In this document: positions 45,677 through 54,301 of the stretch, one piece after another
Layout: every line of letters begins with the position of its first letter
How positions within the stretch are numbered: position 1 is the stretch's first letter
Assembly (NCBI RefSeq): GCF_003206715.1
Contig: NZ_PZJU01000007.1
Span: 1-64,000, forward strand
Length of the DNA stretch: 64,000 nt
Direction of reading: 5' to 3'
Origin: Salinicola peritrichatus
Lineage (GTDB): Bacteria; Pseudomonadota; Gammaproteobacteria; Pseudomonadales; Halomonadaceae
Position numbers and translations under genes: made by a program
The notes under the pieces: generated by a model
The model's database searches: none
The model's input: only the letters and a program-made list of their open reading frames with translations
Told to the model about the DNA's origin: nothing

Positions 45677-46759
45677 TCAGTCCACCCGATCGCTGGCCAG
45701 CAATTGGGCGAAGGTGCATACCTCACCGCAACGATCCGGCGCGTAGCCGGGTAGCTTGTCGATCTGCTCGAGAAAGACCGGCGCCTTCATCAATTCCAGC
45801 AACTGCTTCATGTTGCGCTGGTCCAGCCTGTCCTTGTGACAGATCAGCAGATAATGCTCGGTGGCCAGGTCAATGAAATCGAGCCCGAACTGTCGCGCCG
45901 CCGCTTCCACGCCAAAACCGGCATCGGCCATGCCGGCGGCTACGTAGGCGGCCACCGCGGTGTGGGTGAACTCTTCCCGGTCGGCGCCCCGGATGTCGTC
46001 CGGGGCCACGCCCTGCTCGTCCAGCAGCATGTTGAACAGAATGCGCGTGCCGGAATGCCGGTCGCGGTTGATGAAGCGAATTTCCGGCCGCAGCAGATCC
46101 GCCAGCCCGGTCACCACCGCCCGGCTTTCGGCGCGGATGATCAGGCCCTGCTCACGGGTCACGAAACGGATCACCCGCAGATCATCCAGGTCGAGGCGAT
46201 CCCGGTACAGCGCCATTATCTGGTCCGCCAGGCGCGGGCAGGCGGGAAAATGAAAGCTGGCCAGATCGGATTCGCCCCGTGCCAGAATGCTCAGCGCATT
46301 GGCGGGATTGGTGTACTGCAGATCCAGTTCCACCCAGTCGGAAAACTCCGGCAACAGCGCCACCGCGTAGCCGTGACTGGCATACAGCCGCAGCACCGGA
46401 TGTTCGCCGGCCAGCAGTTGCTGGAGCTGGGTATTCAACTCCGAGGCCATGCTGTCGAGCTGCGGGCCCAGTCGCGCCTTCACACGCTGATCCGACCACA
46501 ACAGTTTCTCGCCCAGCGGGGACAACCACGTACCGTGCCCCTTGCGCATATCCACCAATGGCAAACCGAAAAAGGCCTCACCCTGGTTCAGCAGGTTCCA
46601 TGCATGGCGATAGGAAACGCCGACTTCCTGGGCGGCTCGGGTGAGTCTACCGGTCTCTCGCAAGCTGCTTAATAACCGAAAAAGCACCGGATTGAGCAGC
46701 TCGCCATCGTCGCTGCGGAATATCCACGCCGGGGAGATATTCAACTTTTTCCTAAGCAT
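45677..46759 (-). CDS. ModE-type HTH regulator with periplasmic-binding-like domain
   Basis: Transcription regulator of 360 residues. The N-terminal part (about 20-110) has a ModE/LysR-type winged helix: LLSSLRETGRLTRAAQEVGV, YRHAWNLLNQGEAFFGLPLV. The rest (about 115-350) is a PBP-like ligand-sensing domain (PF12727 type) with VLRLYASHGYAVALLPEF, FINRDRHSGTRILFNMLL and AAYVAAGMADAGFG. Such proteins are found beside molybdoenzyme and formate dehydrogenase genes. Divergent from fdsG, so it probably controls the fds operon in response to formate or molybdate; the ligand is not determined. Confidence 0.85.
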   Translation of the reverse strand: MLRKKLNISPAWIFRSDDGELLNPVLFRLLSSLRETGRLTRAAQEVGVSYRHAWNLLNQGEAFFGLPLVDMRKGHGTWLSPLGEKLLWSDQRVKARLGPQLDSMASELNTQLQQLLAGEHPVLRLYASHGYAVALLPEFSDWVELDLQYTNPANALSILARGESDLASFHFPACPRLADQIMALYRDRLDLDDLRVIRFVTREQGLIIRAESRAVVTGLADLLRPEIRFINRDRHSGTRILFNMLLDEQGVAPDDIRGADREEFTHTAVAAYVAAGMADAGFGVEAAARQFGLDFIDLATEHYLLICHKDRLDQRNMKQLLELMKAPVFLEQIDKLPGYAPDRCGEVCTFAQLLASDRVD

Positions 46760-46927
46760 TTTCGTTCATATTTTTTGCGCCCCATGGGAGTGCTAATTTG
46801 GCGATTAGCGGGACCTCAACTTAAAGCAGTTAAGAATAACGATTCCTATAAGACGATTGGCTGAGTGCTGGCGACTCGTGCAGATATCGCCAGACGAAAC
46901 CCAACTACTCGATGAGATGACCAGGCC
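46760..46927 (+). promoter_or_regulatory. Divergent control region of the regulator and fds operon
   Basis: The 168 bases between the regulator ATG and fdsG are AT-rich for this window. CTTAA-N5-TTAAG (46820-46834) is a perfect inverted repeat and a candidate operator. ACGATTCC and ACGATTGG (46838 and 46852) form an imperfect direct repeat. Exact -10 and -35 boxes are not certain. Confidence 0.45.
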
Positions 46928-47434
46928 ATGTCACACGCCAGCCCGCAGACCGCAGGCGCCTGGACGCCGGCACAGATTCAGGAAGTGGTCGATACCCATA
47001 AATCGATGCCGGGCGCCATGCTGCCGACCCTCCATGCCATTCAGGAACGCTTCGGCTATGTTCCGGAAGCGGCGATTCCGATCATTGCCGAGACGCTGCG
47101 TCACACGCGCGCCGAAGTGCACGGCATCATCAGTTTCTACCATCACTTCCGCACGCAGCCGCCGGGGCGCCATGTGGTCCAGGTCTGTCGCGCGGAAGCC
47201 TGCCAGGCCGTGGGTAGCCGACAGTTGGAAGCGCACGTCAAAACCGCCCTCGGCGTCGACTATCACCAGACCAGCCTCGACCGCGAATTCACGCTGGAGC
47301 CGGTGTACTGCCTGGGCAACTGTGCCTGCGGCCCGTCGGTTCGCGTGAATGACGAGGTCCACGGCCGGATGACCGCCGCCAAGTTCGACCGCCTGGTGGA
47401 ACGACTGACGACCATGGTGCTGGAGGTGGAGTGA
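46928..47434 (+). CDS. fdsG: NAD-dependent formate dehydrogenase, gamma subunit
   Basis: Electron-transfer subunit of a soluble Mo-containing formate dehydrogenase, homologous to NuoE. The 168 residues hold a thioredoxin-like [2Fe-2S] domain with the four cysteines in VCRAEACQAVG (C-x4-C) and CLGNCACGP (C-x3-C). The N-terminal part has the NuoE-like MLPTLHAIQERFGYVPEAAI helix bundle. Start of the fds operon; its stop overlaps the fdsB ATG. Confidence 0.94.
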   Translation: MSHASPQTAGAWTPAQIQEVVDTHKSMPGAMLPTLHAIQERFGYVPEAAIPIIAETLRHTRAEVHGIISFYHHFRTQPPGRHVVQVCRAEACQAVGSRQLEAHVKTALGVDYHQTSLDREFTLEPVYCLGNCACGPSVRVNDEVHGRMTAAKFDRLVERLTTMVLEVE

Positions 47435-49002
47435 TGACGATCACCGTCTATGTTCCCCGCGATACCACCGCGCTTGCCCTGGGCGCCGACGAAGTGGCGG
47501 CTCTGATCGAGCAGGCGGCGAACGGCCGCGGGCTGGATATCAAACTGATTCGCAACGGCTCCCGCGGGCTGTCGTGGCTGGAGCCGATGGTCGAGGTTGC
47601 AACGGCCGGAGGTCGCATGGCCTATGGCCCGGTCGAACCGGGCGATGTGGCGGATCTGGTCGACGCGGGGCTGTTCGAAGGCGGGCTGGATCATCCGCTA
47701 GCCCGGGGTCTGACCGATGAAATCCCCTACTTGAAGCATCAGCAGCGCCTGACCTTCTCGCGCATCGGCCTCACCGATCCGCTCTCCATAGACGACTATC
47801 GGGCTCATCGGGGCTTTGCCGGCCTGGAAAAGGCTCTGCGGATGACGAGCCAGGGCATTGTCGACGAAGTGAAAGCTTCGGGCCTGCGCGGCCGCGGCGG
47901 CGCCGCCTTTCCCACCGCCATCAAATGGCAGACGGTCCACGACGAGCCGCAAGGCCAGAAAACCATCGTCTGCAACGCCGACGAGGGCGACTCCGGCACC
48001 TTTGCCGACCGGCTGGTGATGGAGTGCGACCCGTACATGCTGATCGAGGGCATGACCATCGCCGGGTTGGCCGTGGGTGCGACCCAGGGCTATATCTACC
48101 TGCGCTCGGAATATCCGCTCGCTCATCGAATCTTCAACGACGCTCTCGGACGCGCTTACCGGGCCGGCTACCTGGGCAACGACATTCTCGGCAGCGGCAA
48201 GGCGTTCGACCTGGAAGTCCGTCTTGGCGCCGGCGCCTATATCTGTGGCGAGGAGACCTCCCTGCTGGAGAGTCTGGAAGGCAGGCGCGGCCTGGTTCGC
48301 GCCAAGCCGCCATTGCCGGCGATCGAGGGCCTGTTCGGCCGCCCCACCGTGGTCAACAACGTGCTCTCGCTGGCGGCGGTGCCGTTCATTCTCGATCAGG
48401 GCGGACAGGCCTACGCCGATTACGGCATGGGCCGGTCGCGCGGGACCCTGGCGCTGCAACTGGCCGGCAACGTCAAGCGCGGCGGGCTGGTGGAACTGGC
48501 GTTCGGCGTCACCCTGCGCGAGCTGATGGAGGATTTCGGCGGCGGCACCCTGAGCGGCCGGCCGCTGAAAGCCGTGCAAGTGGGCGGGCCATTGGGCGCC
48601 TATCTGCCCGAAAGCCAGTGGGACAACCCCATCGACTACGAAGGCTTCGCCGCGTTCGGCGGCGTCGTGGGACATGGCGGCGTGGTGTTGTTCGACGACA
48701 GCGTCGACATGGGCGAGCAAGCCCGCTTCGCCATGGAGTTCTGCGGCGTCGAATCCTGCGGCAAATGCACGCCGTGCCGGATCGGCGCGGTGCGCGGCGT
48801 GGAGGTCATCGACCGTATTCGCGCCGGTGACGCTGCCGAAGCCAATCTCGCACTGCTCGCTGATCTCTGCGAAACCATGGTCGACGGCTCGCTCTGCGCC
48901 ATGGGCGGCATGACGCCGTTCCCCGTACAAAGCGTGATGAAGCACTTCCCCAACGACCTGACACCCCGGCAAGCCCAACCGGCGGGAGGCAAGCCATGTT
49001 GA
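47434..49002 (+). CDS. fdsB: NAD-dependent formate dehydrogenase, beta subunit
   Basis: FMN- and NAD-binding subunit, homologous to NuoF. The 522 residues have an N-terminal thioredoxin-like part (about 1-115), then GRGGAAFPTAIKW and NADEGDSGTFADR (NADH site), GAYICGEETSLLESLEG (FMN site) and the [4Fe-4S] motif ESCGKCTPCRIGAVRG with a distal Cys in SLCAMGG. ATG 47434 overlaps the fdsG stop; a GTG one codon earlier is possible. Overlaps fdsA by 7 bases. Confidence 0.95.
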   Translation: MTITVYVPRDTTALALGADEVAALIEQAANGRGLDIKLIRNGSRGLSWLEPMVEVATAGGRMAYGPVEPGDVADLVDAGLFEGGLDHPLARGLTDEIPYLKHQQRLTFSRIGLTDPLSIDDYRAHRGFAGLEKALRMTSQGIVDEVKASGLRGRGGAAFPTAIKWQTVHDEPQGQKTIVCNADEGDSGTFADRLVMECDPYMLIEGMTIAGLAVGATQGYIYLRSEYPLAHRIFNDALGRAYRAGYLGNDILGSGKAFDLEVRLGAGAYICGEETSLLESLEGRRGLVRAKPPLPAIEGLFGRPTVVNNVLSLAAVPFILDQGGQAYADYGMGRSRGTLALQLAGNVKRGGLVELAFGVTLRELMEDFGGGTLSGRPLKAVQVGGPLGAYLPESQWDNPIDYEGFAAFGGVVGHGGVVLFDDSVDMGEQARFAMEFCGVESCGKCTPCRIGAVRGVEVIDRIRAGDAAEANLALLADLCETMVDGSLCAMGGMTPFPVQSVMKHFPNDLTPRQAQPAGGKPC

Positions 49003-51911
49003 GCCACTTCGATCCCAAACAGTTCGATCCCAGCCAGCACCGCATCGAACCCAATCCGGCGTATTTCGACCGGGATCTGGGCACACCGGCACGGCTGTCG
49101 GAAACCCTCGTCGCCCTGACCATCGACGGTATCGAGATCAGCGTCCCGGAAGGGACCTCGGTCATGCGCGCCGCGGCGCTGGCCGGCATCTCCATTCCCA
49201 AGCTGTGCGCCTCCGACAATCTGGAAGCCTTCGGCTCCTGCCGCCTGTGCGCGGTGGAGATCGAGGGCCGGCGCGGCTATCCCGCCTCCTGCACCACGCC
49301 GGTGACCGAAGGCATGGCCGTTACCACCCAGACGGGCAAGCTGGCCAAGCTGCGCCGCAACATCATGGAGCTGTACATCTCCGATCATCCGCTGGACTGC
49401 CTGACCTGCCCCGCCAATGGCGACTGCGAGTTGCAGGACATGGCCGGCGCCGTAGGCCTGCGCGAGGTACGCTACGGCTTCGACGGCACCAACCATCTGG
49501 ATGCCGAGACCGACGACTCCAATCCCTATTTCAGCTTCGACCCCAGCAAGTGCATCGTCTGCTCGCGCTGCGTGCGCGCCTGCGGGGAAGTCCAGGGCAC
49601 CTTCGCCCTGACCATCGAAGGGCGCGGCTTCGACTCCAAGGTCGCCGCCGGCCAGCACGAGCCGTTCATGGATTCGGAGTGCGTCTCCTGCGGCGCCTGC
49701 GTGCAGGCCTGCCCCACCTCGACGCTGATGGAGAAGAGCGTCATCGAGCAGGGCGTGCCCGAGCACAGCGTGGTGACCACTTGCGCCTACTGCGGCGTGG
49801 GCTGCTCGTTCGAGGCGCAGATGAAGGGCGATCAGCTGGTGCGCATGGTGCCCTACAAGGGCGGCGACGCAAACCACGGCCACTCCTGCGTCAAGGGCCG
49901 CTTCGCCTTCGGCTACGCCACCCACAAGGACCGCATCCAGGAACCGATGATCCGCGAGTCCATCGACCAGCCCTGGCGTCCCGTCTCCTGGGAGGAAGCG
50001 ATCGGCTTCGCCGCCCGGCGCTTGAAGGAGACCCAGGCTCGCTACGGCCGCGAAAGCATCGGCGGCATCACCTCCTCGCGCTGCACCAACGAGGAGACTT
50101 ATCTGGTGCAGAAACTGATCCGTACCGCCTTCGGCAACAACAACACCGATACCTGCGCCCGCGTCTGCCATTCGCCCACCGGCTTCGGTTTGAAAACCAC
50201 CCTGGGTGAATCCGCCGGGACCCAGACCTTCGACTCGGTAATGAAGGCCGACACCATTCTGGTGATCGGCGCCAACCCCACCGATGCCCACCCGGTGTTC
50301 GCCTCCCAGATGAAACGCCGGCTACGCCAGGGCGCCACCCTGATCGTTGCCGACCCGCGCCGCATCGATCTGCTGAAAACGCCCCATGGCGGCAAGACGA
50401 TGCATCTGGCCCTGCGCCCGGGCACCAATGTGGCGCTGATCAACTCCTTGGCCCATGTAGTGGTCTCCGAAGGCCTGGAAGACAGCGCCTTCATCGAGTC
50501 CCGCTGCGAACCCGGCGCCTATCAGGCGTGGCGCGACTTCATCCTGGAGGAACGCAACTCACCGGAAGCCCTGGCAGCGGAAACCGGTGTACCCGCCGAG
50601 CAGGTTCGCGAAGCTGCCCGCGCCTACGCCACCGTGGGCAATGGAGCCATTTACTATGGCCTGGGCGTGACCGAGCACAGCCAGGGCTCGACCATGGTGA
50701 TGGGCATCGCCAACCTGGCCATGGCCACCGGCAACATCGGCCGGGAAGGCGTGGGCGTGAACCCGCTGCGCGGACAGAACAACGTCCAGGGCTCCTGCGA
50801 CATGGGCTCGTTCCCCCACGAACTGCCGGGCTATCAGCACGTGGCCGACCCGGCGGTACGCAAGCGTTTCGAAGCGATCTGGAAGGTGAAGATCGACGAC
50901 GAGCCGGGGCTACGCATCCCCAACATGTTCGAGGCCGCCATTGCCGGTACTTTCAAGGCGCTGTACGTCCAGGGCGAGGACATCGCCCAGTCGGATCCCA
51001 ATACCCAGCACGTCGAAGCGGCCCTGAAGGCCCTGGATTGCCTGATCGTGCAGGACATCTTCCTCAACGAGACGGCCAAGTACGCCCACGTGCTGCTGCC
51101 CGGCTCCACCTTTCTGGAGAAGAATGGCACCTTCACCAACGCGGAACGGCGCATCAACCGGGTGCGCAAGGTCATGCCGCCGGTAGCCGGCAAGGAGGAC
51201 TGGGAGGTCACCCAGGATCTGGCCAATGCCTTGGGCTATCCGATGCATTACAGCCATCCGTCCGAGATCATGGACGAGATCGCCCAACTGACACCGACCT
51301 TCACCGGGGTCAACTACCGCAAGCTCGATGAACTGGGCAGCATACAATGGCCCTGCAACGCGGCACATCCGGACGGCACGCCGACCATGCACGCCGAGGA
51401 CTTTCCCATCGGCAAGGGCCATTTCGCCGTTACCGAATACGTGGCCACCGAAGAGCGCACCAGCCGCCGCTATCCGCTGCTGCTGACCACCGGGCGCATT
51501 CTCAGCCAGTACAACGTCGGCGCACAGACCCGACGCACGGCCAATAGCGCCTGGCATGCCGAAGACGTGCTGGAGATCCATCCTGTCGATGCCGAAGACC
51601 GCGGCCTGCGTGATGGCGACTGGCTGGGCATCAGCAGTCGAGTAGGACAAACGGTGCTGCGTTGTCGCGTCAGCGACCGGATGGCGCCGGGCGTGGTCTA
51701 TACCACCTTCCACCACCCCGGCAGCGGCGCCAACGTGATCACCACCGACAATTCCGACTGGGCCACCAACTGTCCCGAGTACAAGGTCACCGCGGTACAG
51801 GTCGAGAAAGTCACGCAACCGTCCGAGTGGCAACGCCACTTCCAGCGCTTCGATGCGCGCCAACAGCGCTACCTGGAGCGCACCGATGAAACCCCGGCAG
51901 CGCTCAAATGA
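48996..51911 (+). CDS. fdsA: NAD-dependent formate dehydrogenase, alpha subunit
   Basis: Catalytic subunit: oxidises formate to CO2 at a bis-molybdopterin guanine dinucleotide Mo centre. The 971 residues begin with a NuoG-like region: [2Fe-2S] cysteines in GSCRLC, HPLDCLTCPANGDC (His-Cys3 cluster), and two [4Fe-4S] motifs CIVCSRCVRAC and CVSCGACVQAC. Then comes the DMSO-reductase-type core with CAYCGVGC and the catalytic pair in DTCARVCHSPTGFG, where Cys is the Mo ligand followed by His, as in Rhodobacter FdsA. It has cysteine, not selenocysteine. Confidence 0.96.
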   Translation: MLSHFDPKQFDPSQHRIEPNPAYFDRDLGTPARLSETLVALTIDGIEISVPEGTSVMRAAALAGISIPKLCASDNLEAFGSCRLCAVEIEGRRGYPASCTTPVTEGMAVTTQTGKLAKLRRNIMELYISDHPLDCLTCPANGDCELQDMAGAVGLREVRYGFDGTNHLDAETDDSNPYFSFDPSKCIVCSRCVRACGEVQGTFALTIEGRGFDSKVAAGQHEPFMDSECVSCGACVQACPTSTLMEKSVIEQGVPEHSVVTTCAYCGVGCSFEAQMKGDQLVRMVPYKGGDANHGHSCVKGRFAFGYATHKDRIQEPMIRESIDQPWRPVSWEEAIGFAARRLKETQARYGRESIGGITSSRCTNEETYLVQKLIRTAFGNNNTDTCARVCHSPTGFGLKTTLGESAGTQTFDSVMKADTILVIGANPTDAHPVFASQMKRRLRQGATLIVADPRRIDLLKTPHGGKTMHLALRPGTNVALINSLAHVVVSEGLEDSAFIESRCEPGAYQAWRDFILEERNSPEALAAETGVPAEQVREAARAYATVGNGAIYYGLGVTEHSQGSTMVMGIANLAMATGNIGREGVGVNPLRGQNNVQGSCDMGSFPHELPGYQHVADPAVRKRFEAIWKVKIDDEPGLRIPNMFEAAIAGTFKALYVQGEDIAQSDPNTQHVEAALKALDCLIVQDIFLNETAKYAHVLLPGSTFLEKNGTFTNAERRINRVRKVMPPVAGKEDWEVTQDLANALGYPMHYSHPSEIMDEIAQLTPTFTGVNYRKLDELGSIQWPCNAAHPDGTPTMHAEDFPIGKGHFAVTEYVATEERTSRRYPLLLTTGRILSQYNVGAQTRRTANSAWHAEDVLEIHPVDAEDRGLRDGDWLGISSRVGQTVLRCRVSDRMAPGVVYTTFHHPGSGANVITTDNSDWATNCPEYKVTAVQVEKVTQPSEWQRHFQRFDARQQRYLERTDETPAALK

Positions 51912-51951
51912 GCCTGCCGCTCGCGATCTCGATGCCACGGGGGAATCCGGC

Positions 51952-52197
51952 ATGAGCGAATCGACAGCGTCGCTGATCAAGATGATCAACCAGATCAGCG
52001 CCAACAATCGCCATCACGGCGACGATGCGCAGGCGGCCGAGCAGGTCGCCACGCACCTCAAGAAATTCTGGGCACGCAGCATGAAACGGCAGATCATCGC
52101 CTACGCCGACACGGATGGCAGTGAACTGAGCCCGGTGTCGCGACTGGCCGTCGAACGCTTGAAGGCTTGGTATCAGCCAAGCGAGAAGACGGCGTGA
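51952..52197 (+). CDS. fdsD: Formate dehydrogenase subunit delta
   Basis: Small FdsD-family protein of 81 residues with SLIKMINQISANNRHHGDD, VATHLKKFWARSMKRQII (residues about 34-51) and LSPVSRLAVERLK. In Cupriavidus and Rhodobacter FdsD is needed for assembly or activity of the complex. ATG 51952 gives the family length. In those species fdsC, an FdhD-like sulfurtransferase, lies between fdsA and fdsD; here only 40 bases separate them. Confidence 0.92.
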   Translation: MSESTASLIKMINQISANNRHHGDDAQAAEQVATHLKKFWARSMKRQIIAYADTDGSELSPVSRLAVERLKAWYQPSEKTA

Positions 52198-52322
52198 TGT
52201 TCATGCGGCGTCTCCGTCAGTCACCGCGCGCTCGTCAAACCCGGCAGCCGCGGTGTATGACTGCCAGGGCTAGTTGCGGACCAGGACATCACATCGGTGA
52301 TCGCTTTCAGCGTTGAAAAATC

Positions 52323-52943
52323 TCAACGGCTGGCATGCAGCAGGCCGTGAATGCCCAGCCCGCCAAGCACGCCGCCGCCGAAGCGTTGCAACCAGCGCGA
52401 TGGGTTGCTTTCGCCGCGAGTCAGCCAGCGCCGCAGCGGCGACGCCAGCAGCACCGTGACGACATCGGCGGAGGAGAAGATCAGGTTGGTGGCGATGCCC
52501 AGGCAGAGCAGTTGCCAGGTCATCGCCATGTCCGCTTCGGGCTGCACGAACTGCGGCAGGAAAGCGACGAAGAATAGCGCCGTCTTGGGATTGAGCACTT
52601 CGACCAGGAAGCTGTCGCGCAATACCCGGCGTGCCGAGGCCCGCTCACTCAGCATCGGCGCCTCGCCCACTCCCTGGCGCCACAGGCGGATGCCGGCCCA
52701 GATCAGATAGCCACCGCCGATCAGCTTCATCGCCACGTAGGCCGGTGGTACCGCAGCGAACAGCGCCGCCAGGCCGAGGGTGGCGGCGATCACATGCACG
52801 TAGCAGCCCAGATGCACGCCCAACACTGCCTGCCAGCCGGCGCGCCGACCCCGCCCCAGGGTCTGGGCGGCGGTATAGAGCATCGCCGGCCCCGGCAGAT
52901 AAGCGAAACCGAGCGCGGCGAGAACGAAGGTCAGCAAATCCAT
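52323..52943 (-). CDS. LysE/RhtB family exporter
   Basis: Inner-membrane amino-acid or metabolite exporter of 206 residues with about six hydrophobic segments. Family marks are the N-terminal FAYLPGPAMLYTAAQTLGRG (the PGP motif), GVHLGCYVHVIAATLGLAAL and FLVEVLNPKTALFFVAFLPQF (residues about 118-138). ATG 52943 gives the family length and start; the longer open frame upstream overlaps the dnaJ terminator. Substrate not predictable. An inverted repeat (GTTGA-N6-TCAAC) lies at its 3' end. Confidence 0.9.
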   Translation of the reverse strand: MDLLTFVLAALGFAYLPGPAMLYTAAQTLGRGRRAGWQAVLGVHLGCYVHVIAATLGLAALFAAVPPAYVAMKLIGGGYLIWAGIRLWRQGVGEAPMLSERASARRVLRDSFLVEVLNPKTALFFVAFLPQFVQPEADMAMTWQLLCLGIATNLIFSSADVVTVLLASPLRRWLTRGESNPSRWLQRFGGGVLGGLGIHGLLHASR

Positions 52944-52992
52944 GCGGGCATTTCCGAGATGGAGAGACTTTGAGTCTAACGCGAGCCCATTC

Positions 52993-53030
52993 AAAAACGA
53001 AGCCAGCCCGGCAATACCGGACTGGGCTCT
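52993..53030 (-). terminator. Terminator of dnaJ
   Basis: On the minus strand AGCCCAGTCCGG pairs with CCGGGCTGGCT (one bulge and one G-U), followed by TCGTTTTTG. It lies 27 bases past the dnaJ stop. Confidence 0.8.
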
Positions 53031-53056
53031 TATCCAAAACACCGATGATGGAGATG

Positions 53057-54202
53057 TTACGGCTTCATATCCTCGAAGAAGCGTTTGACGCCGTCGAACC
53101 AGCCATCCTTCTTGGGCGAGTGGCGGCTGCCACTGCCAAGACTCTCCTGGAACTTGCGCAAGAGGTCTTTCTGCTCCTCGTTGAGGTTGACCGGGGTCTC
53201 CGTCACCACCTTGCAAAGCAGATCGCCGGCCGGACCGCCGCGAACCGGCTTGACGCCCTTGCCACGCAACCGGAACAGCTTGCCGGTCTGGGTTTCCGGC
53301 GGGATCTTGAGCTTGACCCGGCCTTCCAGCGTCGGCACTTCCAATTCGCCGCCCAGCGCCGCATCGACGAAGTTGATCGGCACTTCGCAGTGCAGGTGAC
53401 GGCCGTCGCGCTCGAAAATCGGATGTGGCTTGATCTCCACCTGAACATAGAGATCGCCCGCCGGACCGCCGTTGAGACCGGATTCCCCCTCGCCGTTGAG
53501 ACGAATGCGATCGCCGGTATCGACACCGGCCGGGATCTTGACCGACAAGGTGCGGGTTTCGCGCACGCGGCCCTCGCCGTGACACTTGCGGCACGGCACC
53601 TTGATCACCTGGCCGCTGCCGTGACAGGTCGGGCAGGTCTGCTGCACGGCGAAGAAGCCCTGCTGCATGCGCACCTGGCCCTGGCCGTGACAGGTCGGAC
53701 AGGTCTCCTTGCCGGAACCCGGCTCGGCGCCGCTGCCATCGCAGTGTTCGCATTCGATGTGGCGCGGCACGCGGATGTCGACCGTGGTACCGAATACCGC
53801 ATTCTCTAGGTCGAGTTCGAGGTTGTAGCGCAGGTCGCTGCCGCGTTGCGGCGCATTCGGATTGCGACGGCCGCCGCCGCCACCGAAGATATCGCCGAAT
53901 ACGTCGCCGAAGATATCGCTGAAACCACCGGCGCCGGCACCACCGAAGCCGCCACCGCCAAACCCGCCGGCCTGACCATCGACACCGGCATGGCCGAACT
54001 GGTCGTAGGCCGCGCGCTTCTCGCTGTCGGAGAGCACCTCGTAGGCGTCGGAAACCTCGCGGAATTTCTCCGCCGCCTGCTGGTCGTCCGGGTTGCGGTC
54101 CGGATGGTACTTCTGCGCCAGTCGACGATAGGCCTTCTTGATCTCCTTGCTGTCGGCGCTCTTGTCGACGCCCAGCACTTCGTAATAGTCACGCTTGGAC
54201 AT
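53057..54202 (-). CDS. dnaJ: Chaperone protein DnaJ
   Basis: Hsp40 co-chaperone that delivers substrates to DnaK and stimulates its ATPase. The 381 residues have the J domain with HPD in KYHPDRNP (near 33), a Gly/Phe-rich linker (about 75-120), four CxxCxGxG zinc repeats ([32 protein letters not shown]; about 145-215) and the C-terminal substrate domains. ATG 54202 gives the canonical [12 protein letters not shown] start. Confidence 0.98.
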   Translation of the reverse strand: MSKRDYYEVLGVDKSADSKEIKKAYRRLAQKYHPDRNPDDQQAAEKFREVSDAYEVLSDSEKRAAYDQFGHAGVDGQAGGFGGGGFGGAGAGGFSDIFGDVFGDIFGGGGGRRNPNAPQRGSDLRYNLELDLENAVFGTTVDIRVPRHIECEHCDGSGAEPGSGKETCPTCHGQGQVRMQQGFFAVQQTCPTCHGSGQVIKVPCRKCHGEGRVRETRTLSVKIPAGVDTGDRIRLNGEGESGLNGGPAGDLYVQVEIKPHPIFERDGRHLHCEVPINFVDAALGGELEVPTLEGRVKLKIPPETQTGKLFRLRGKGVKPVRGGPAGDLLCKVVTETPVNLNEEQKDLLRKFQESLGSGSRHSPKKDGWFDGVKRFFEDMKP

Positions 54203-54242
54203 GACTGTGTTCGCCTCCGTGTCGAAGCCGTGCAAACAGCAA

Positions 54243-54300
54243 CGCGGGAGTCGTTGCTGGCTCCCGCGCTACCGCCGTGCGCACGACGTCAGACGTCGTG
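54243..54300 (-). promoter_or_regulatory. Two hairpins in the dnaK-dnaJ gap
   Basis: CGCGGGAG/CTCCCGCG (8-bp stem, 10-base loop, 54243-54268) and a 19-base palindrome CACGACGTC-A-GACGTCGTG (54282-54300), which ends one base past the dnaK stop codon. Neither is followed by a T-run on the minus strand. They could stabilise the dnaK 3' end and set the dnaK:dnaJ ratio. Confidence 0.6.
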
Positions 54301-54301
54301 G

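Noticed and set aside
52944-53753. Upstream extension of the LysE-family gene
   Set aside because: It runs through the dnaJ terminator and antisense-frame dnaJ sequence; the family start is at 52943.
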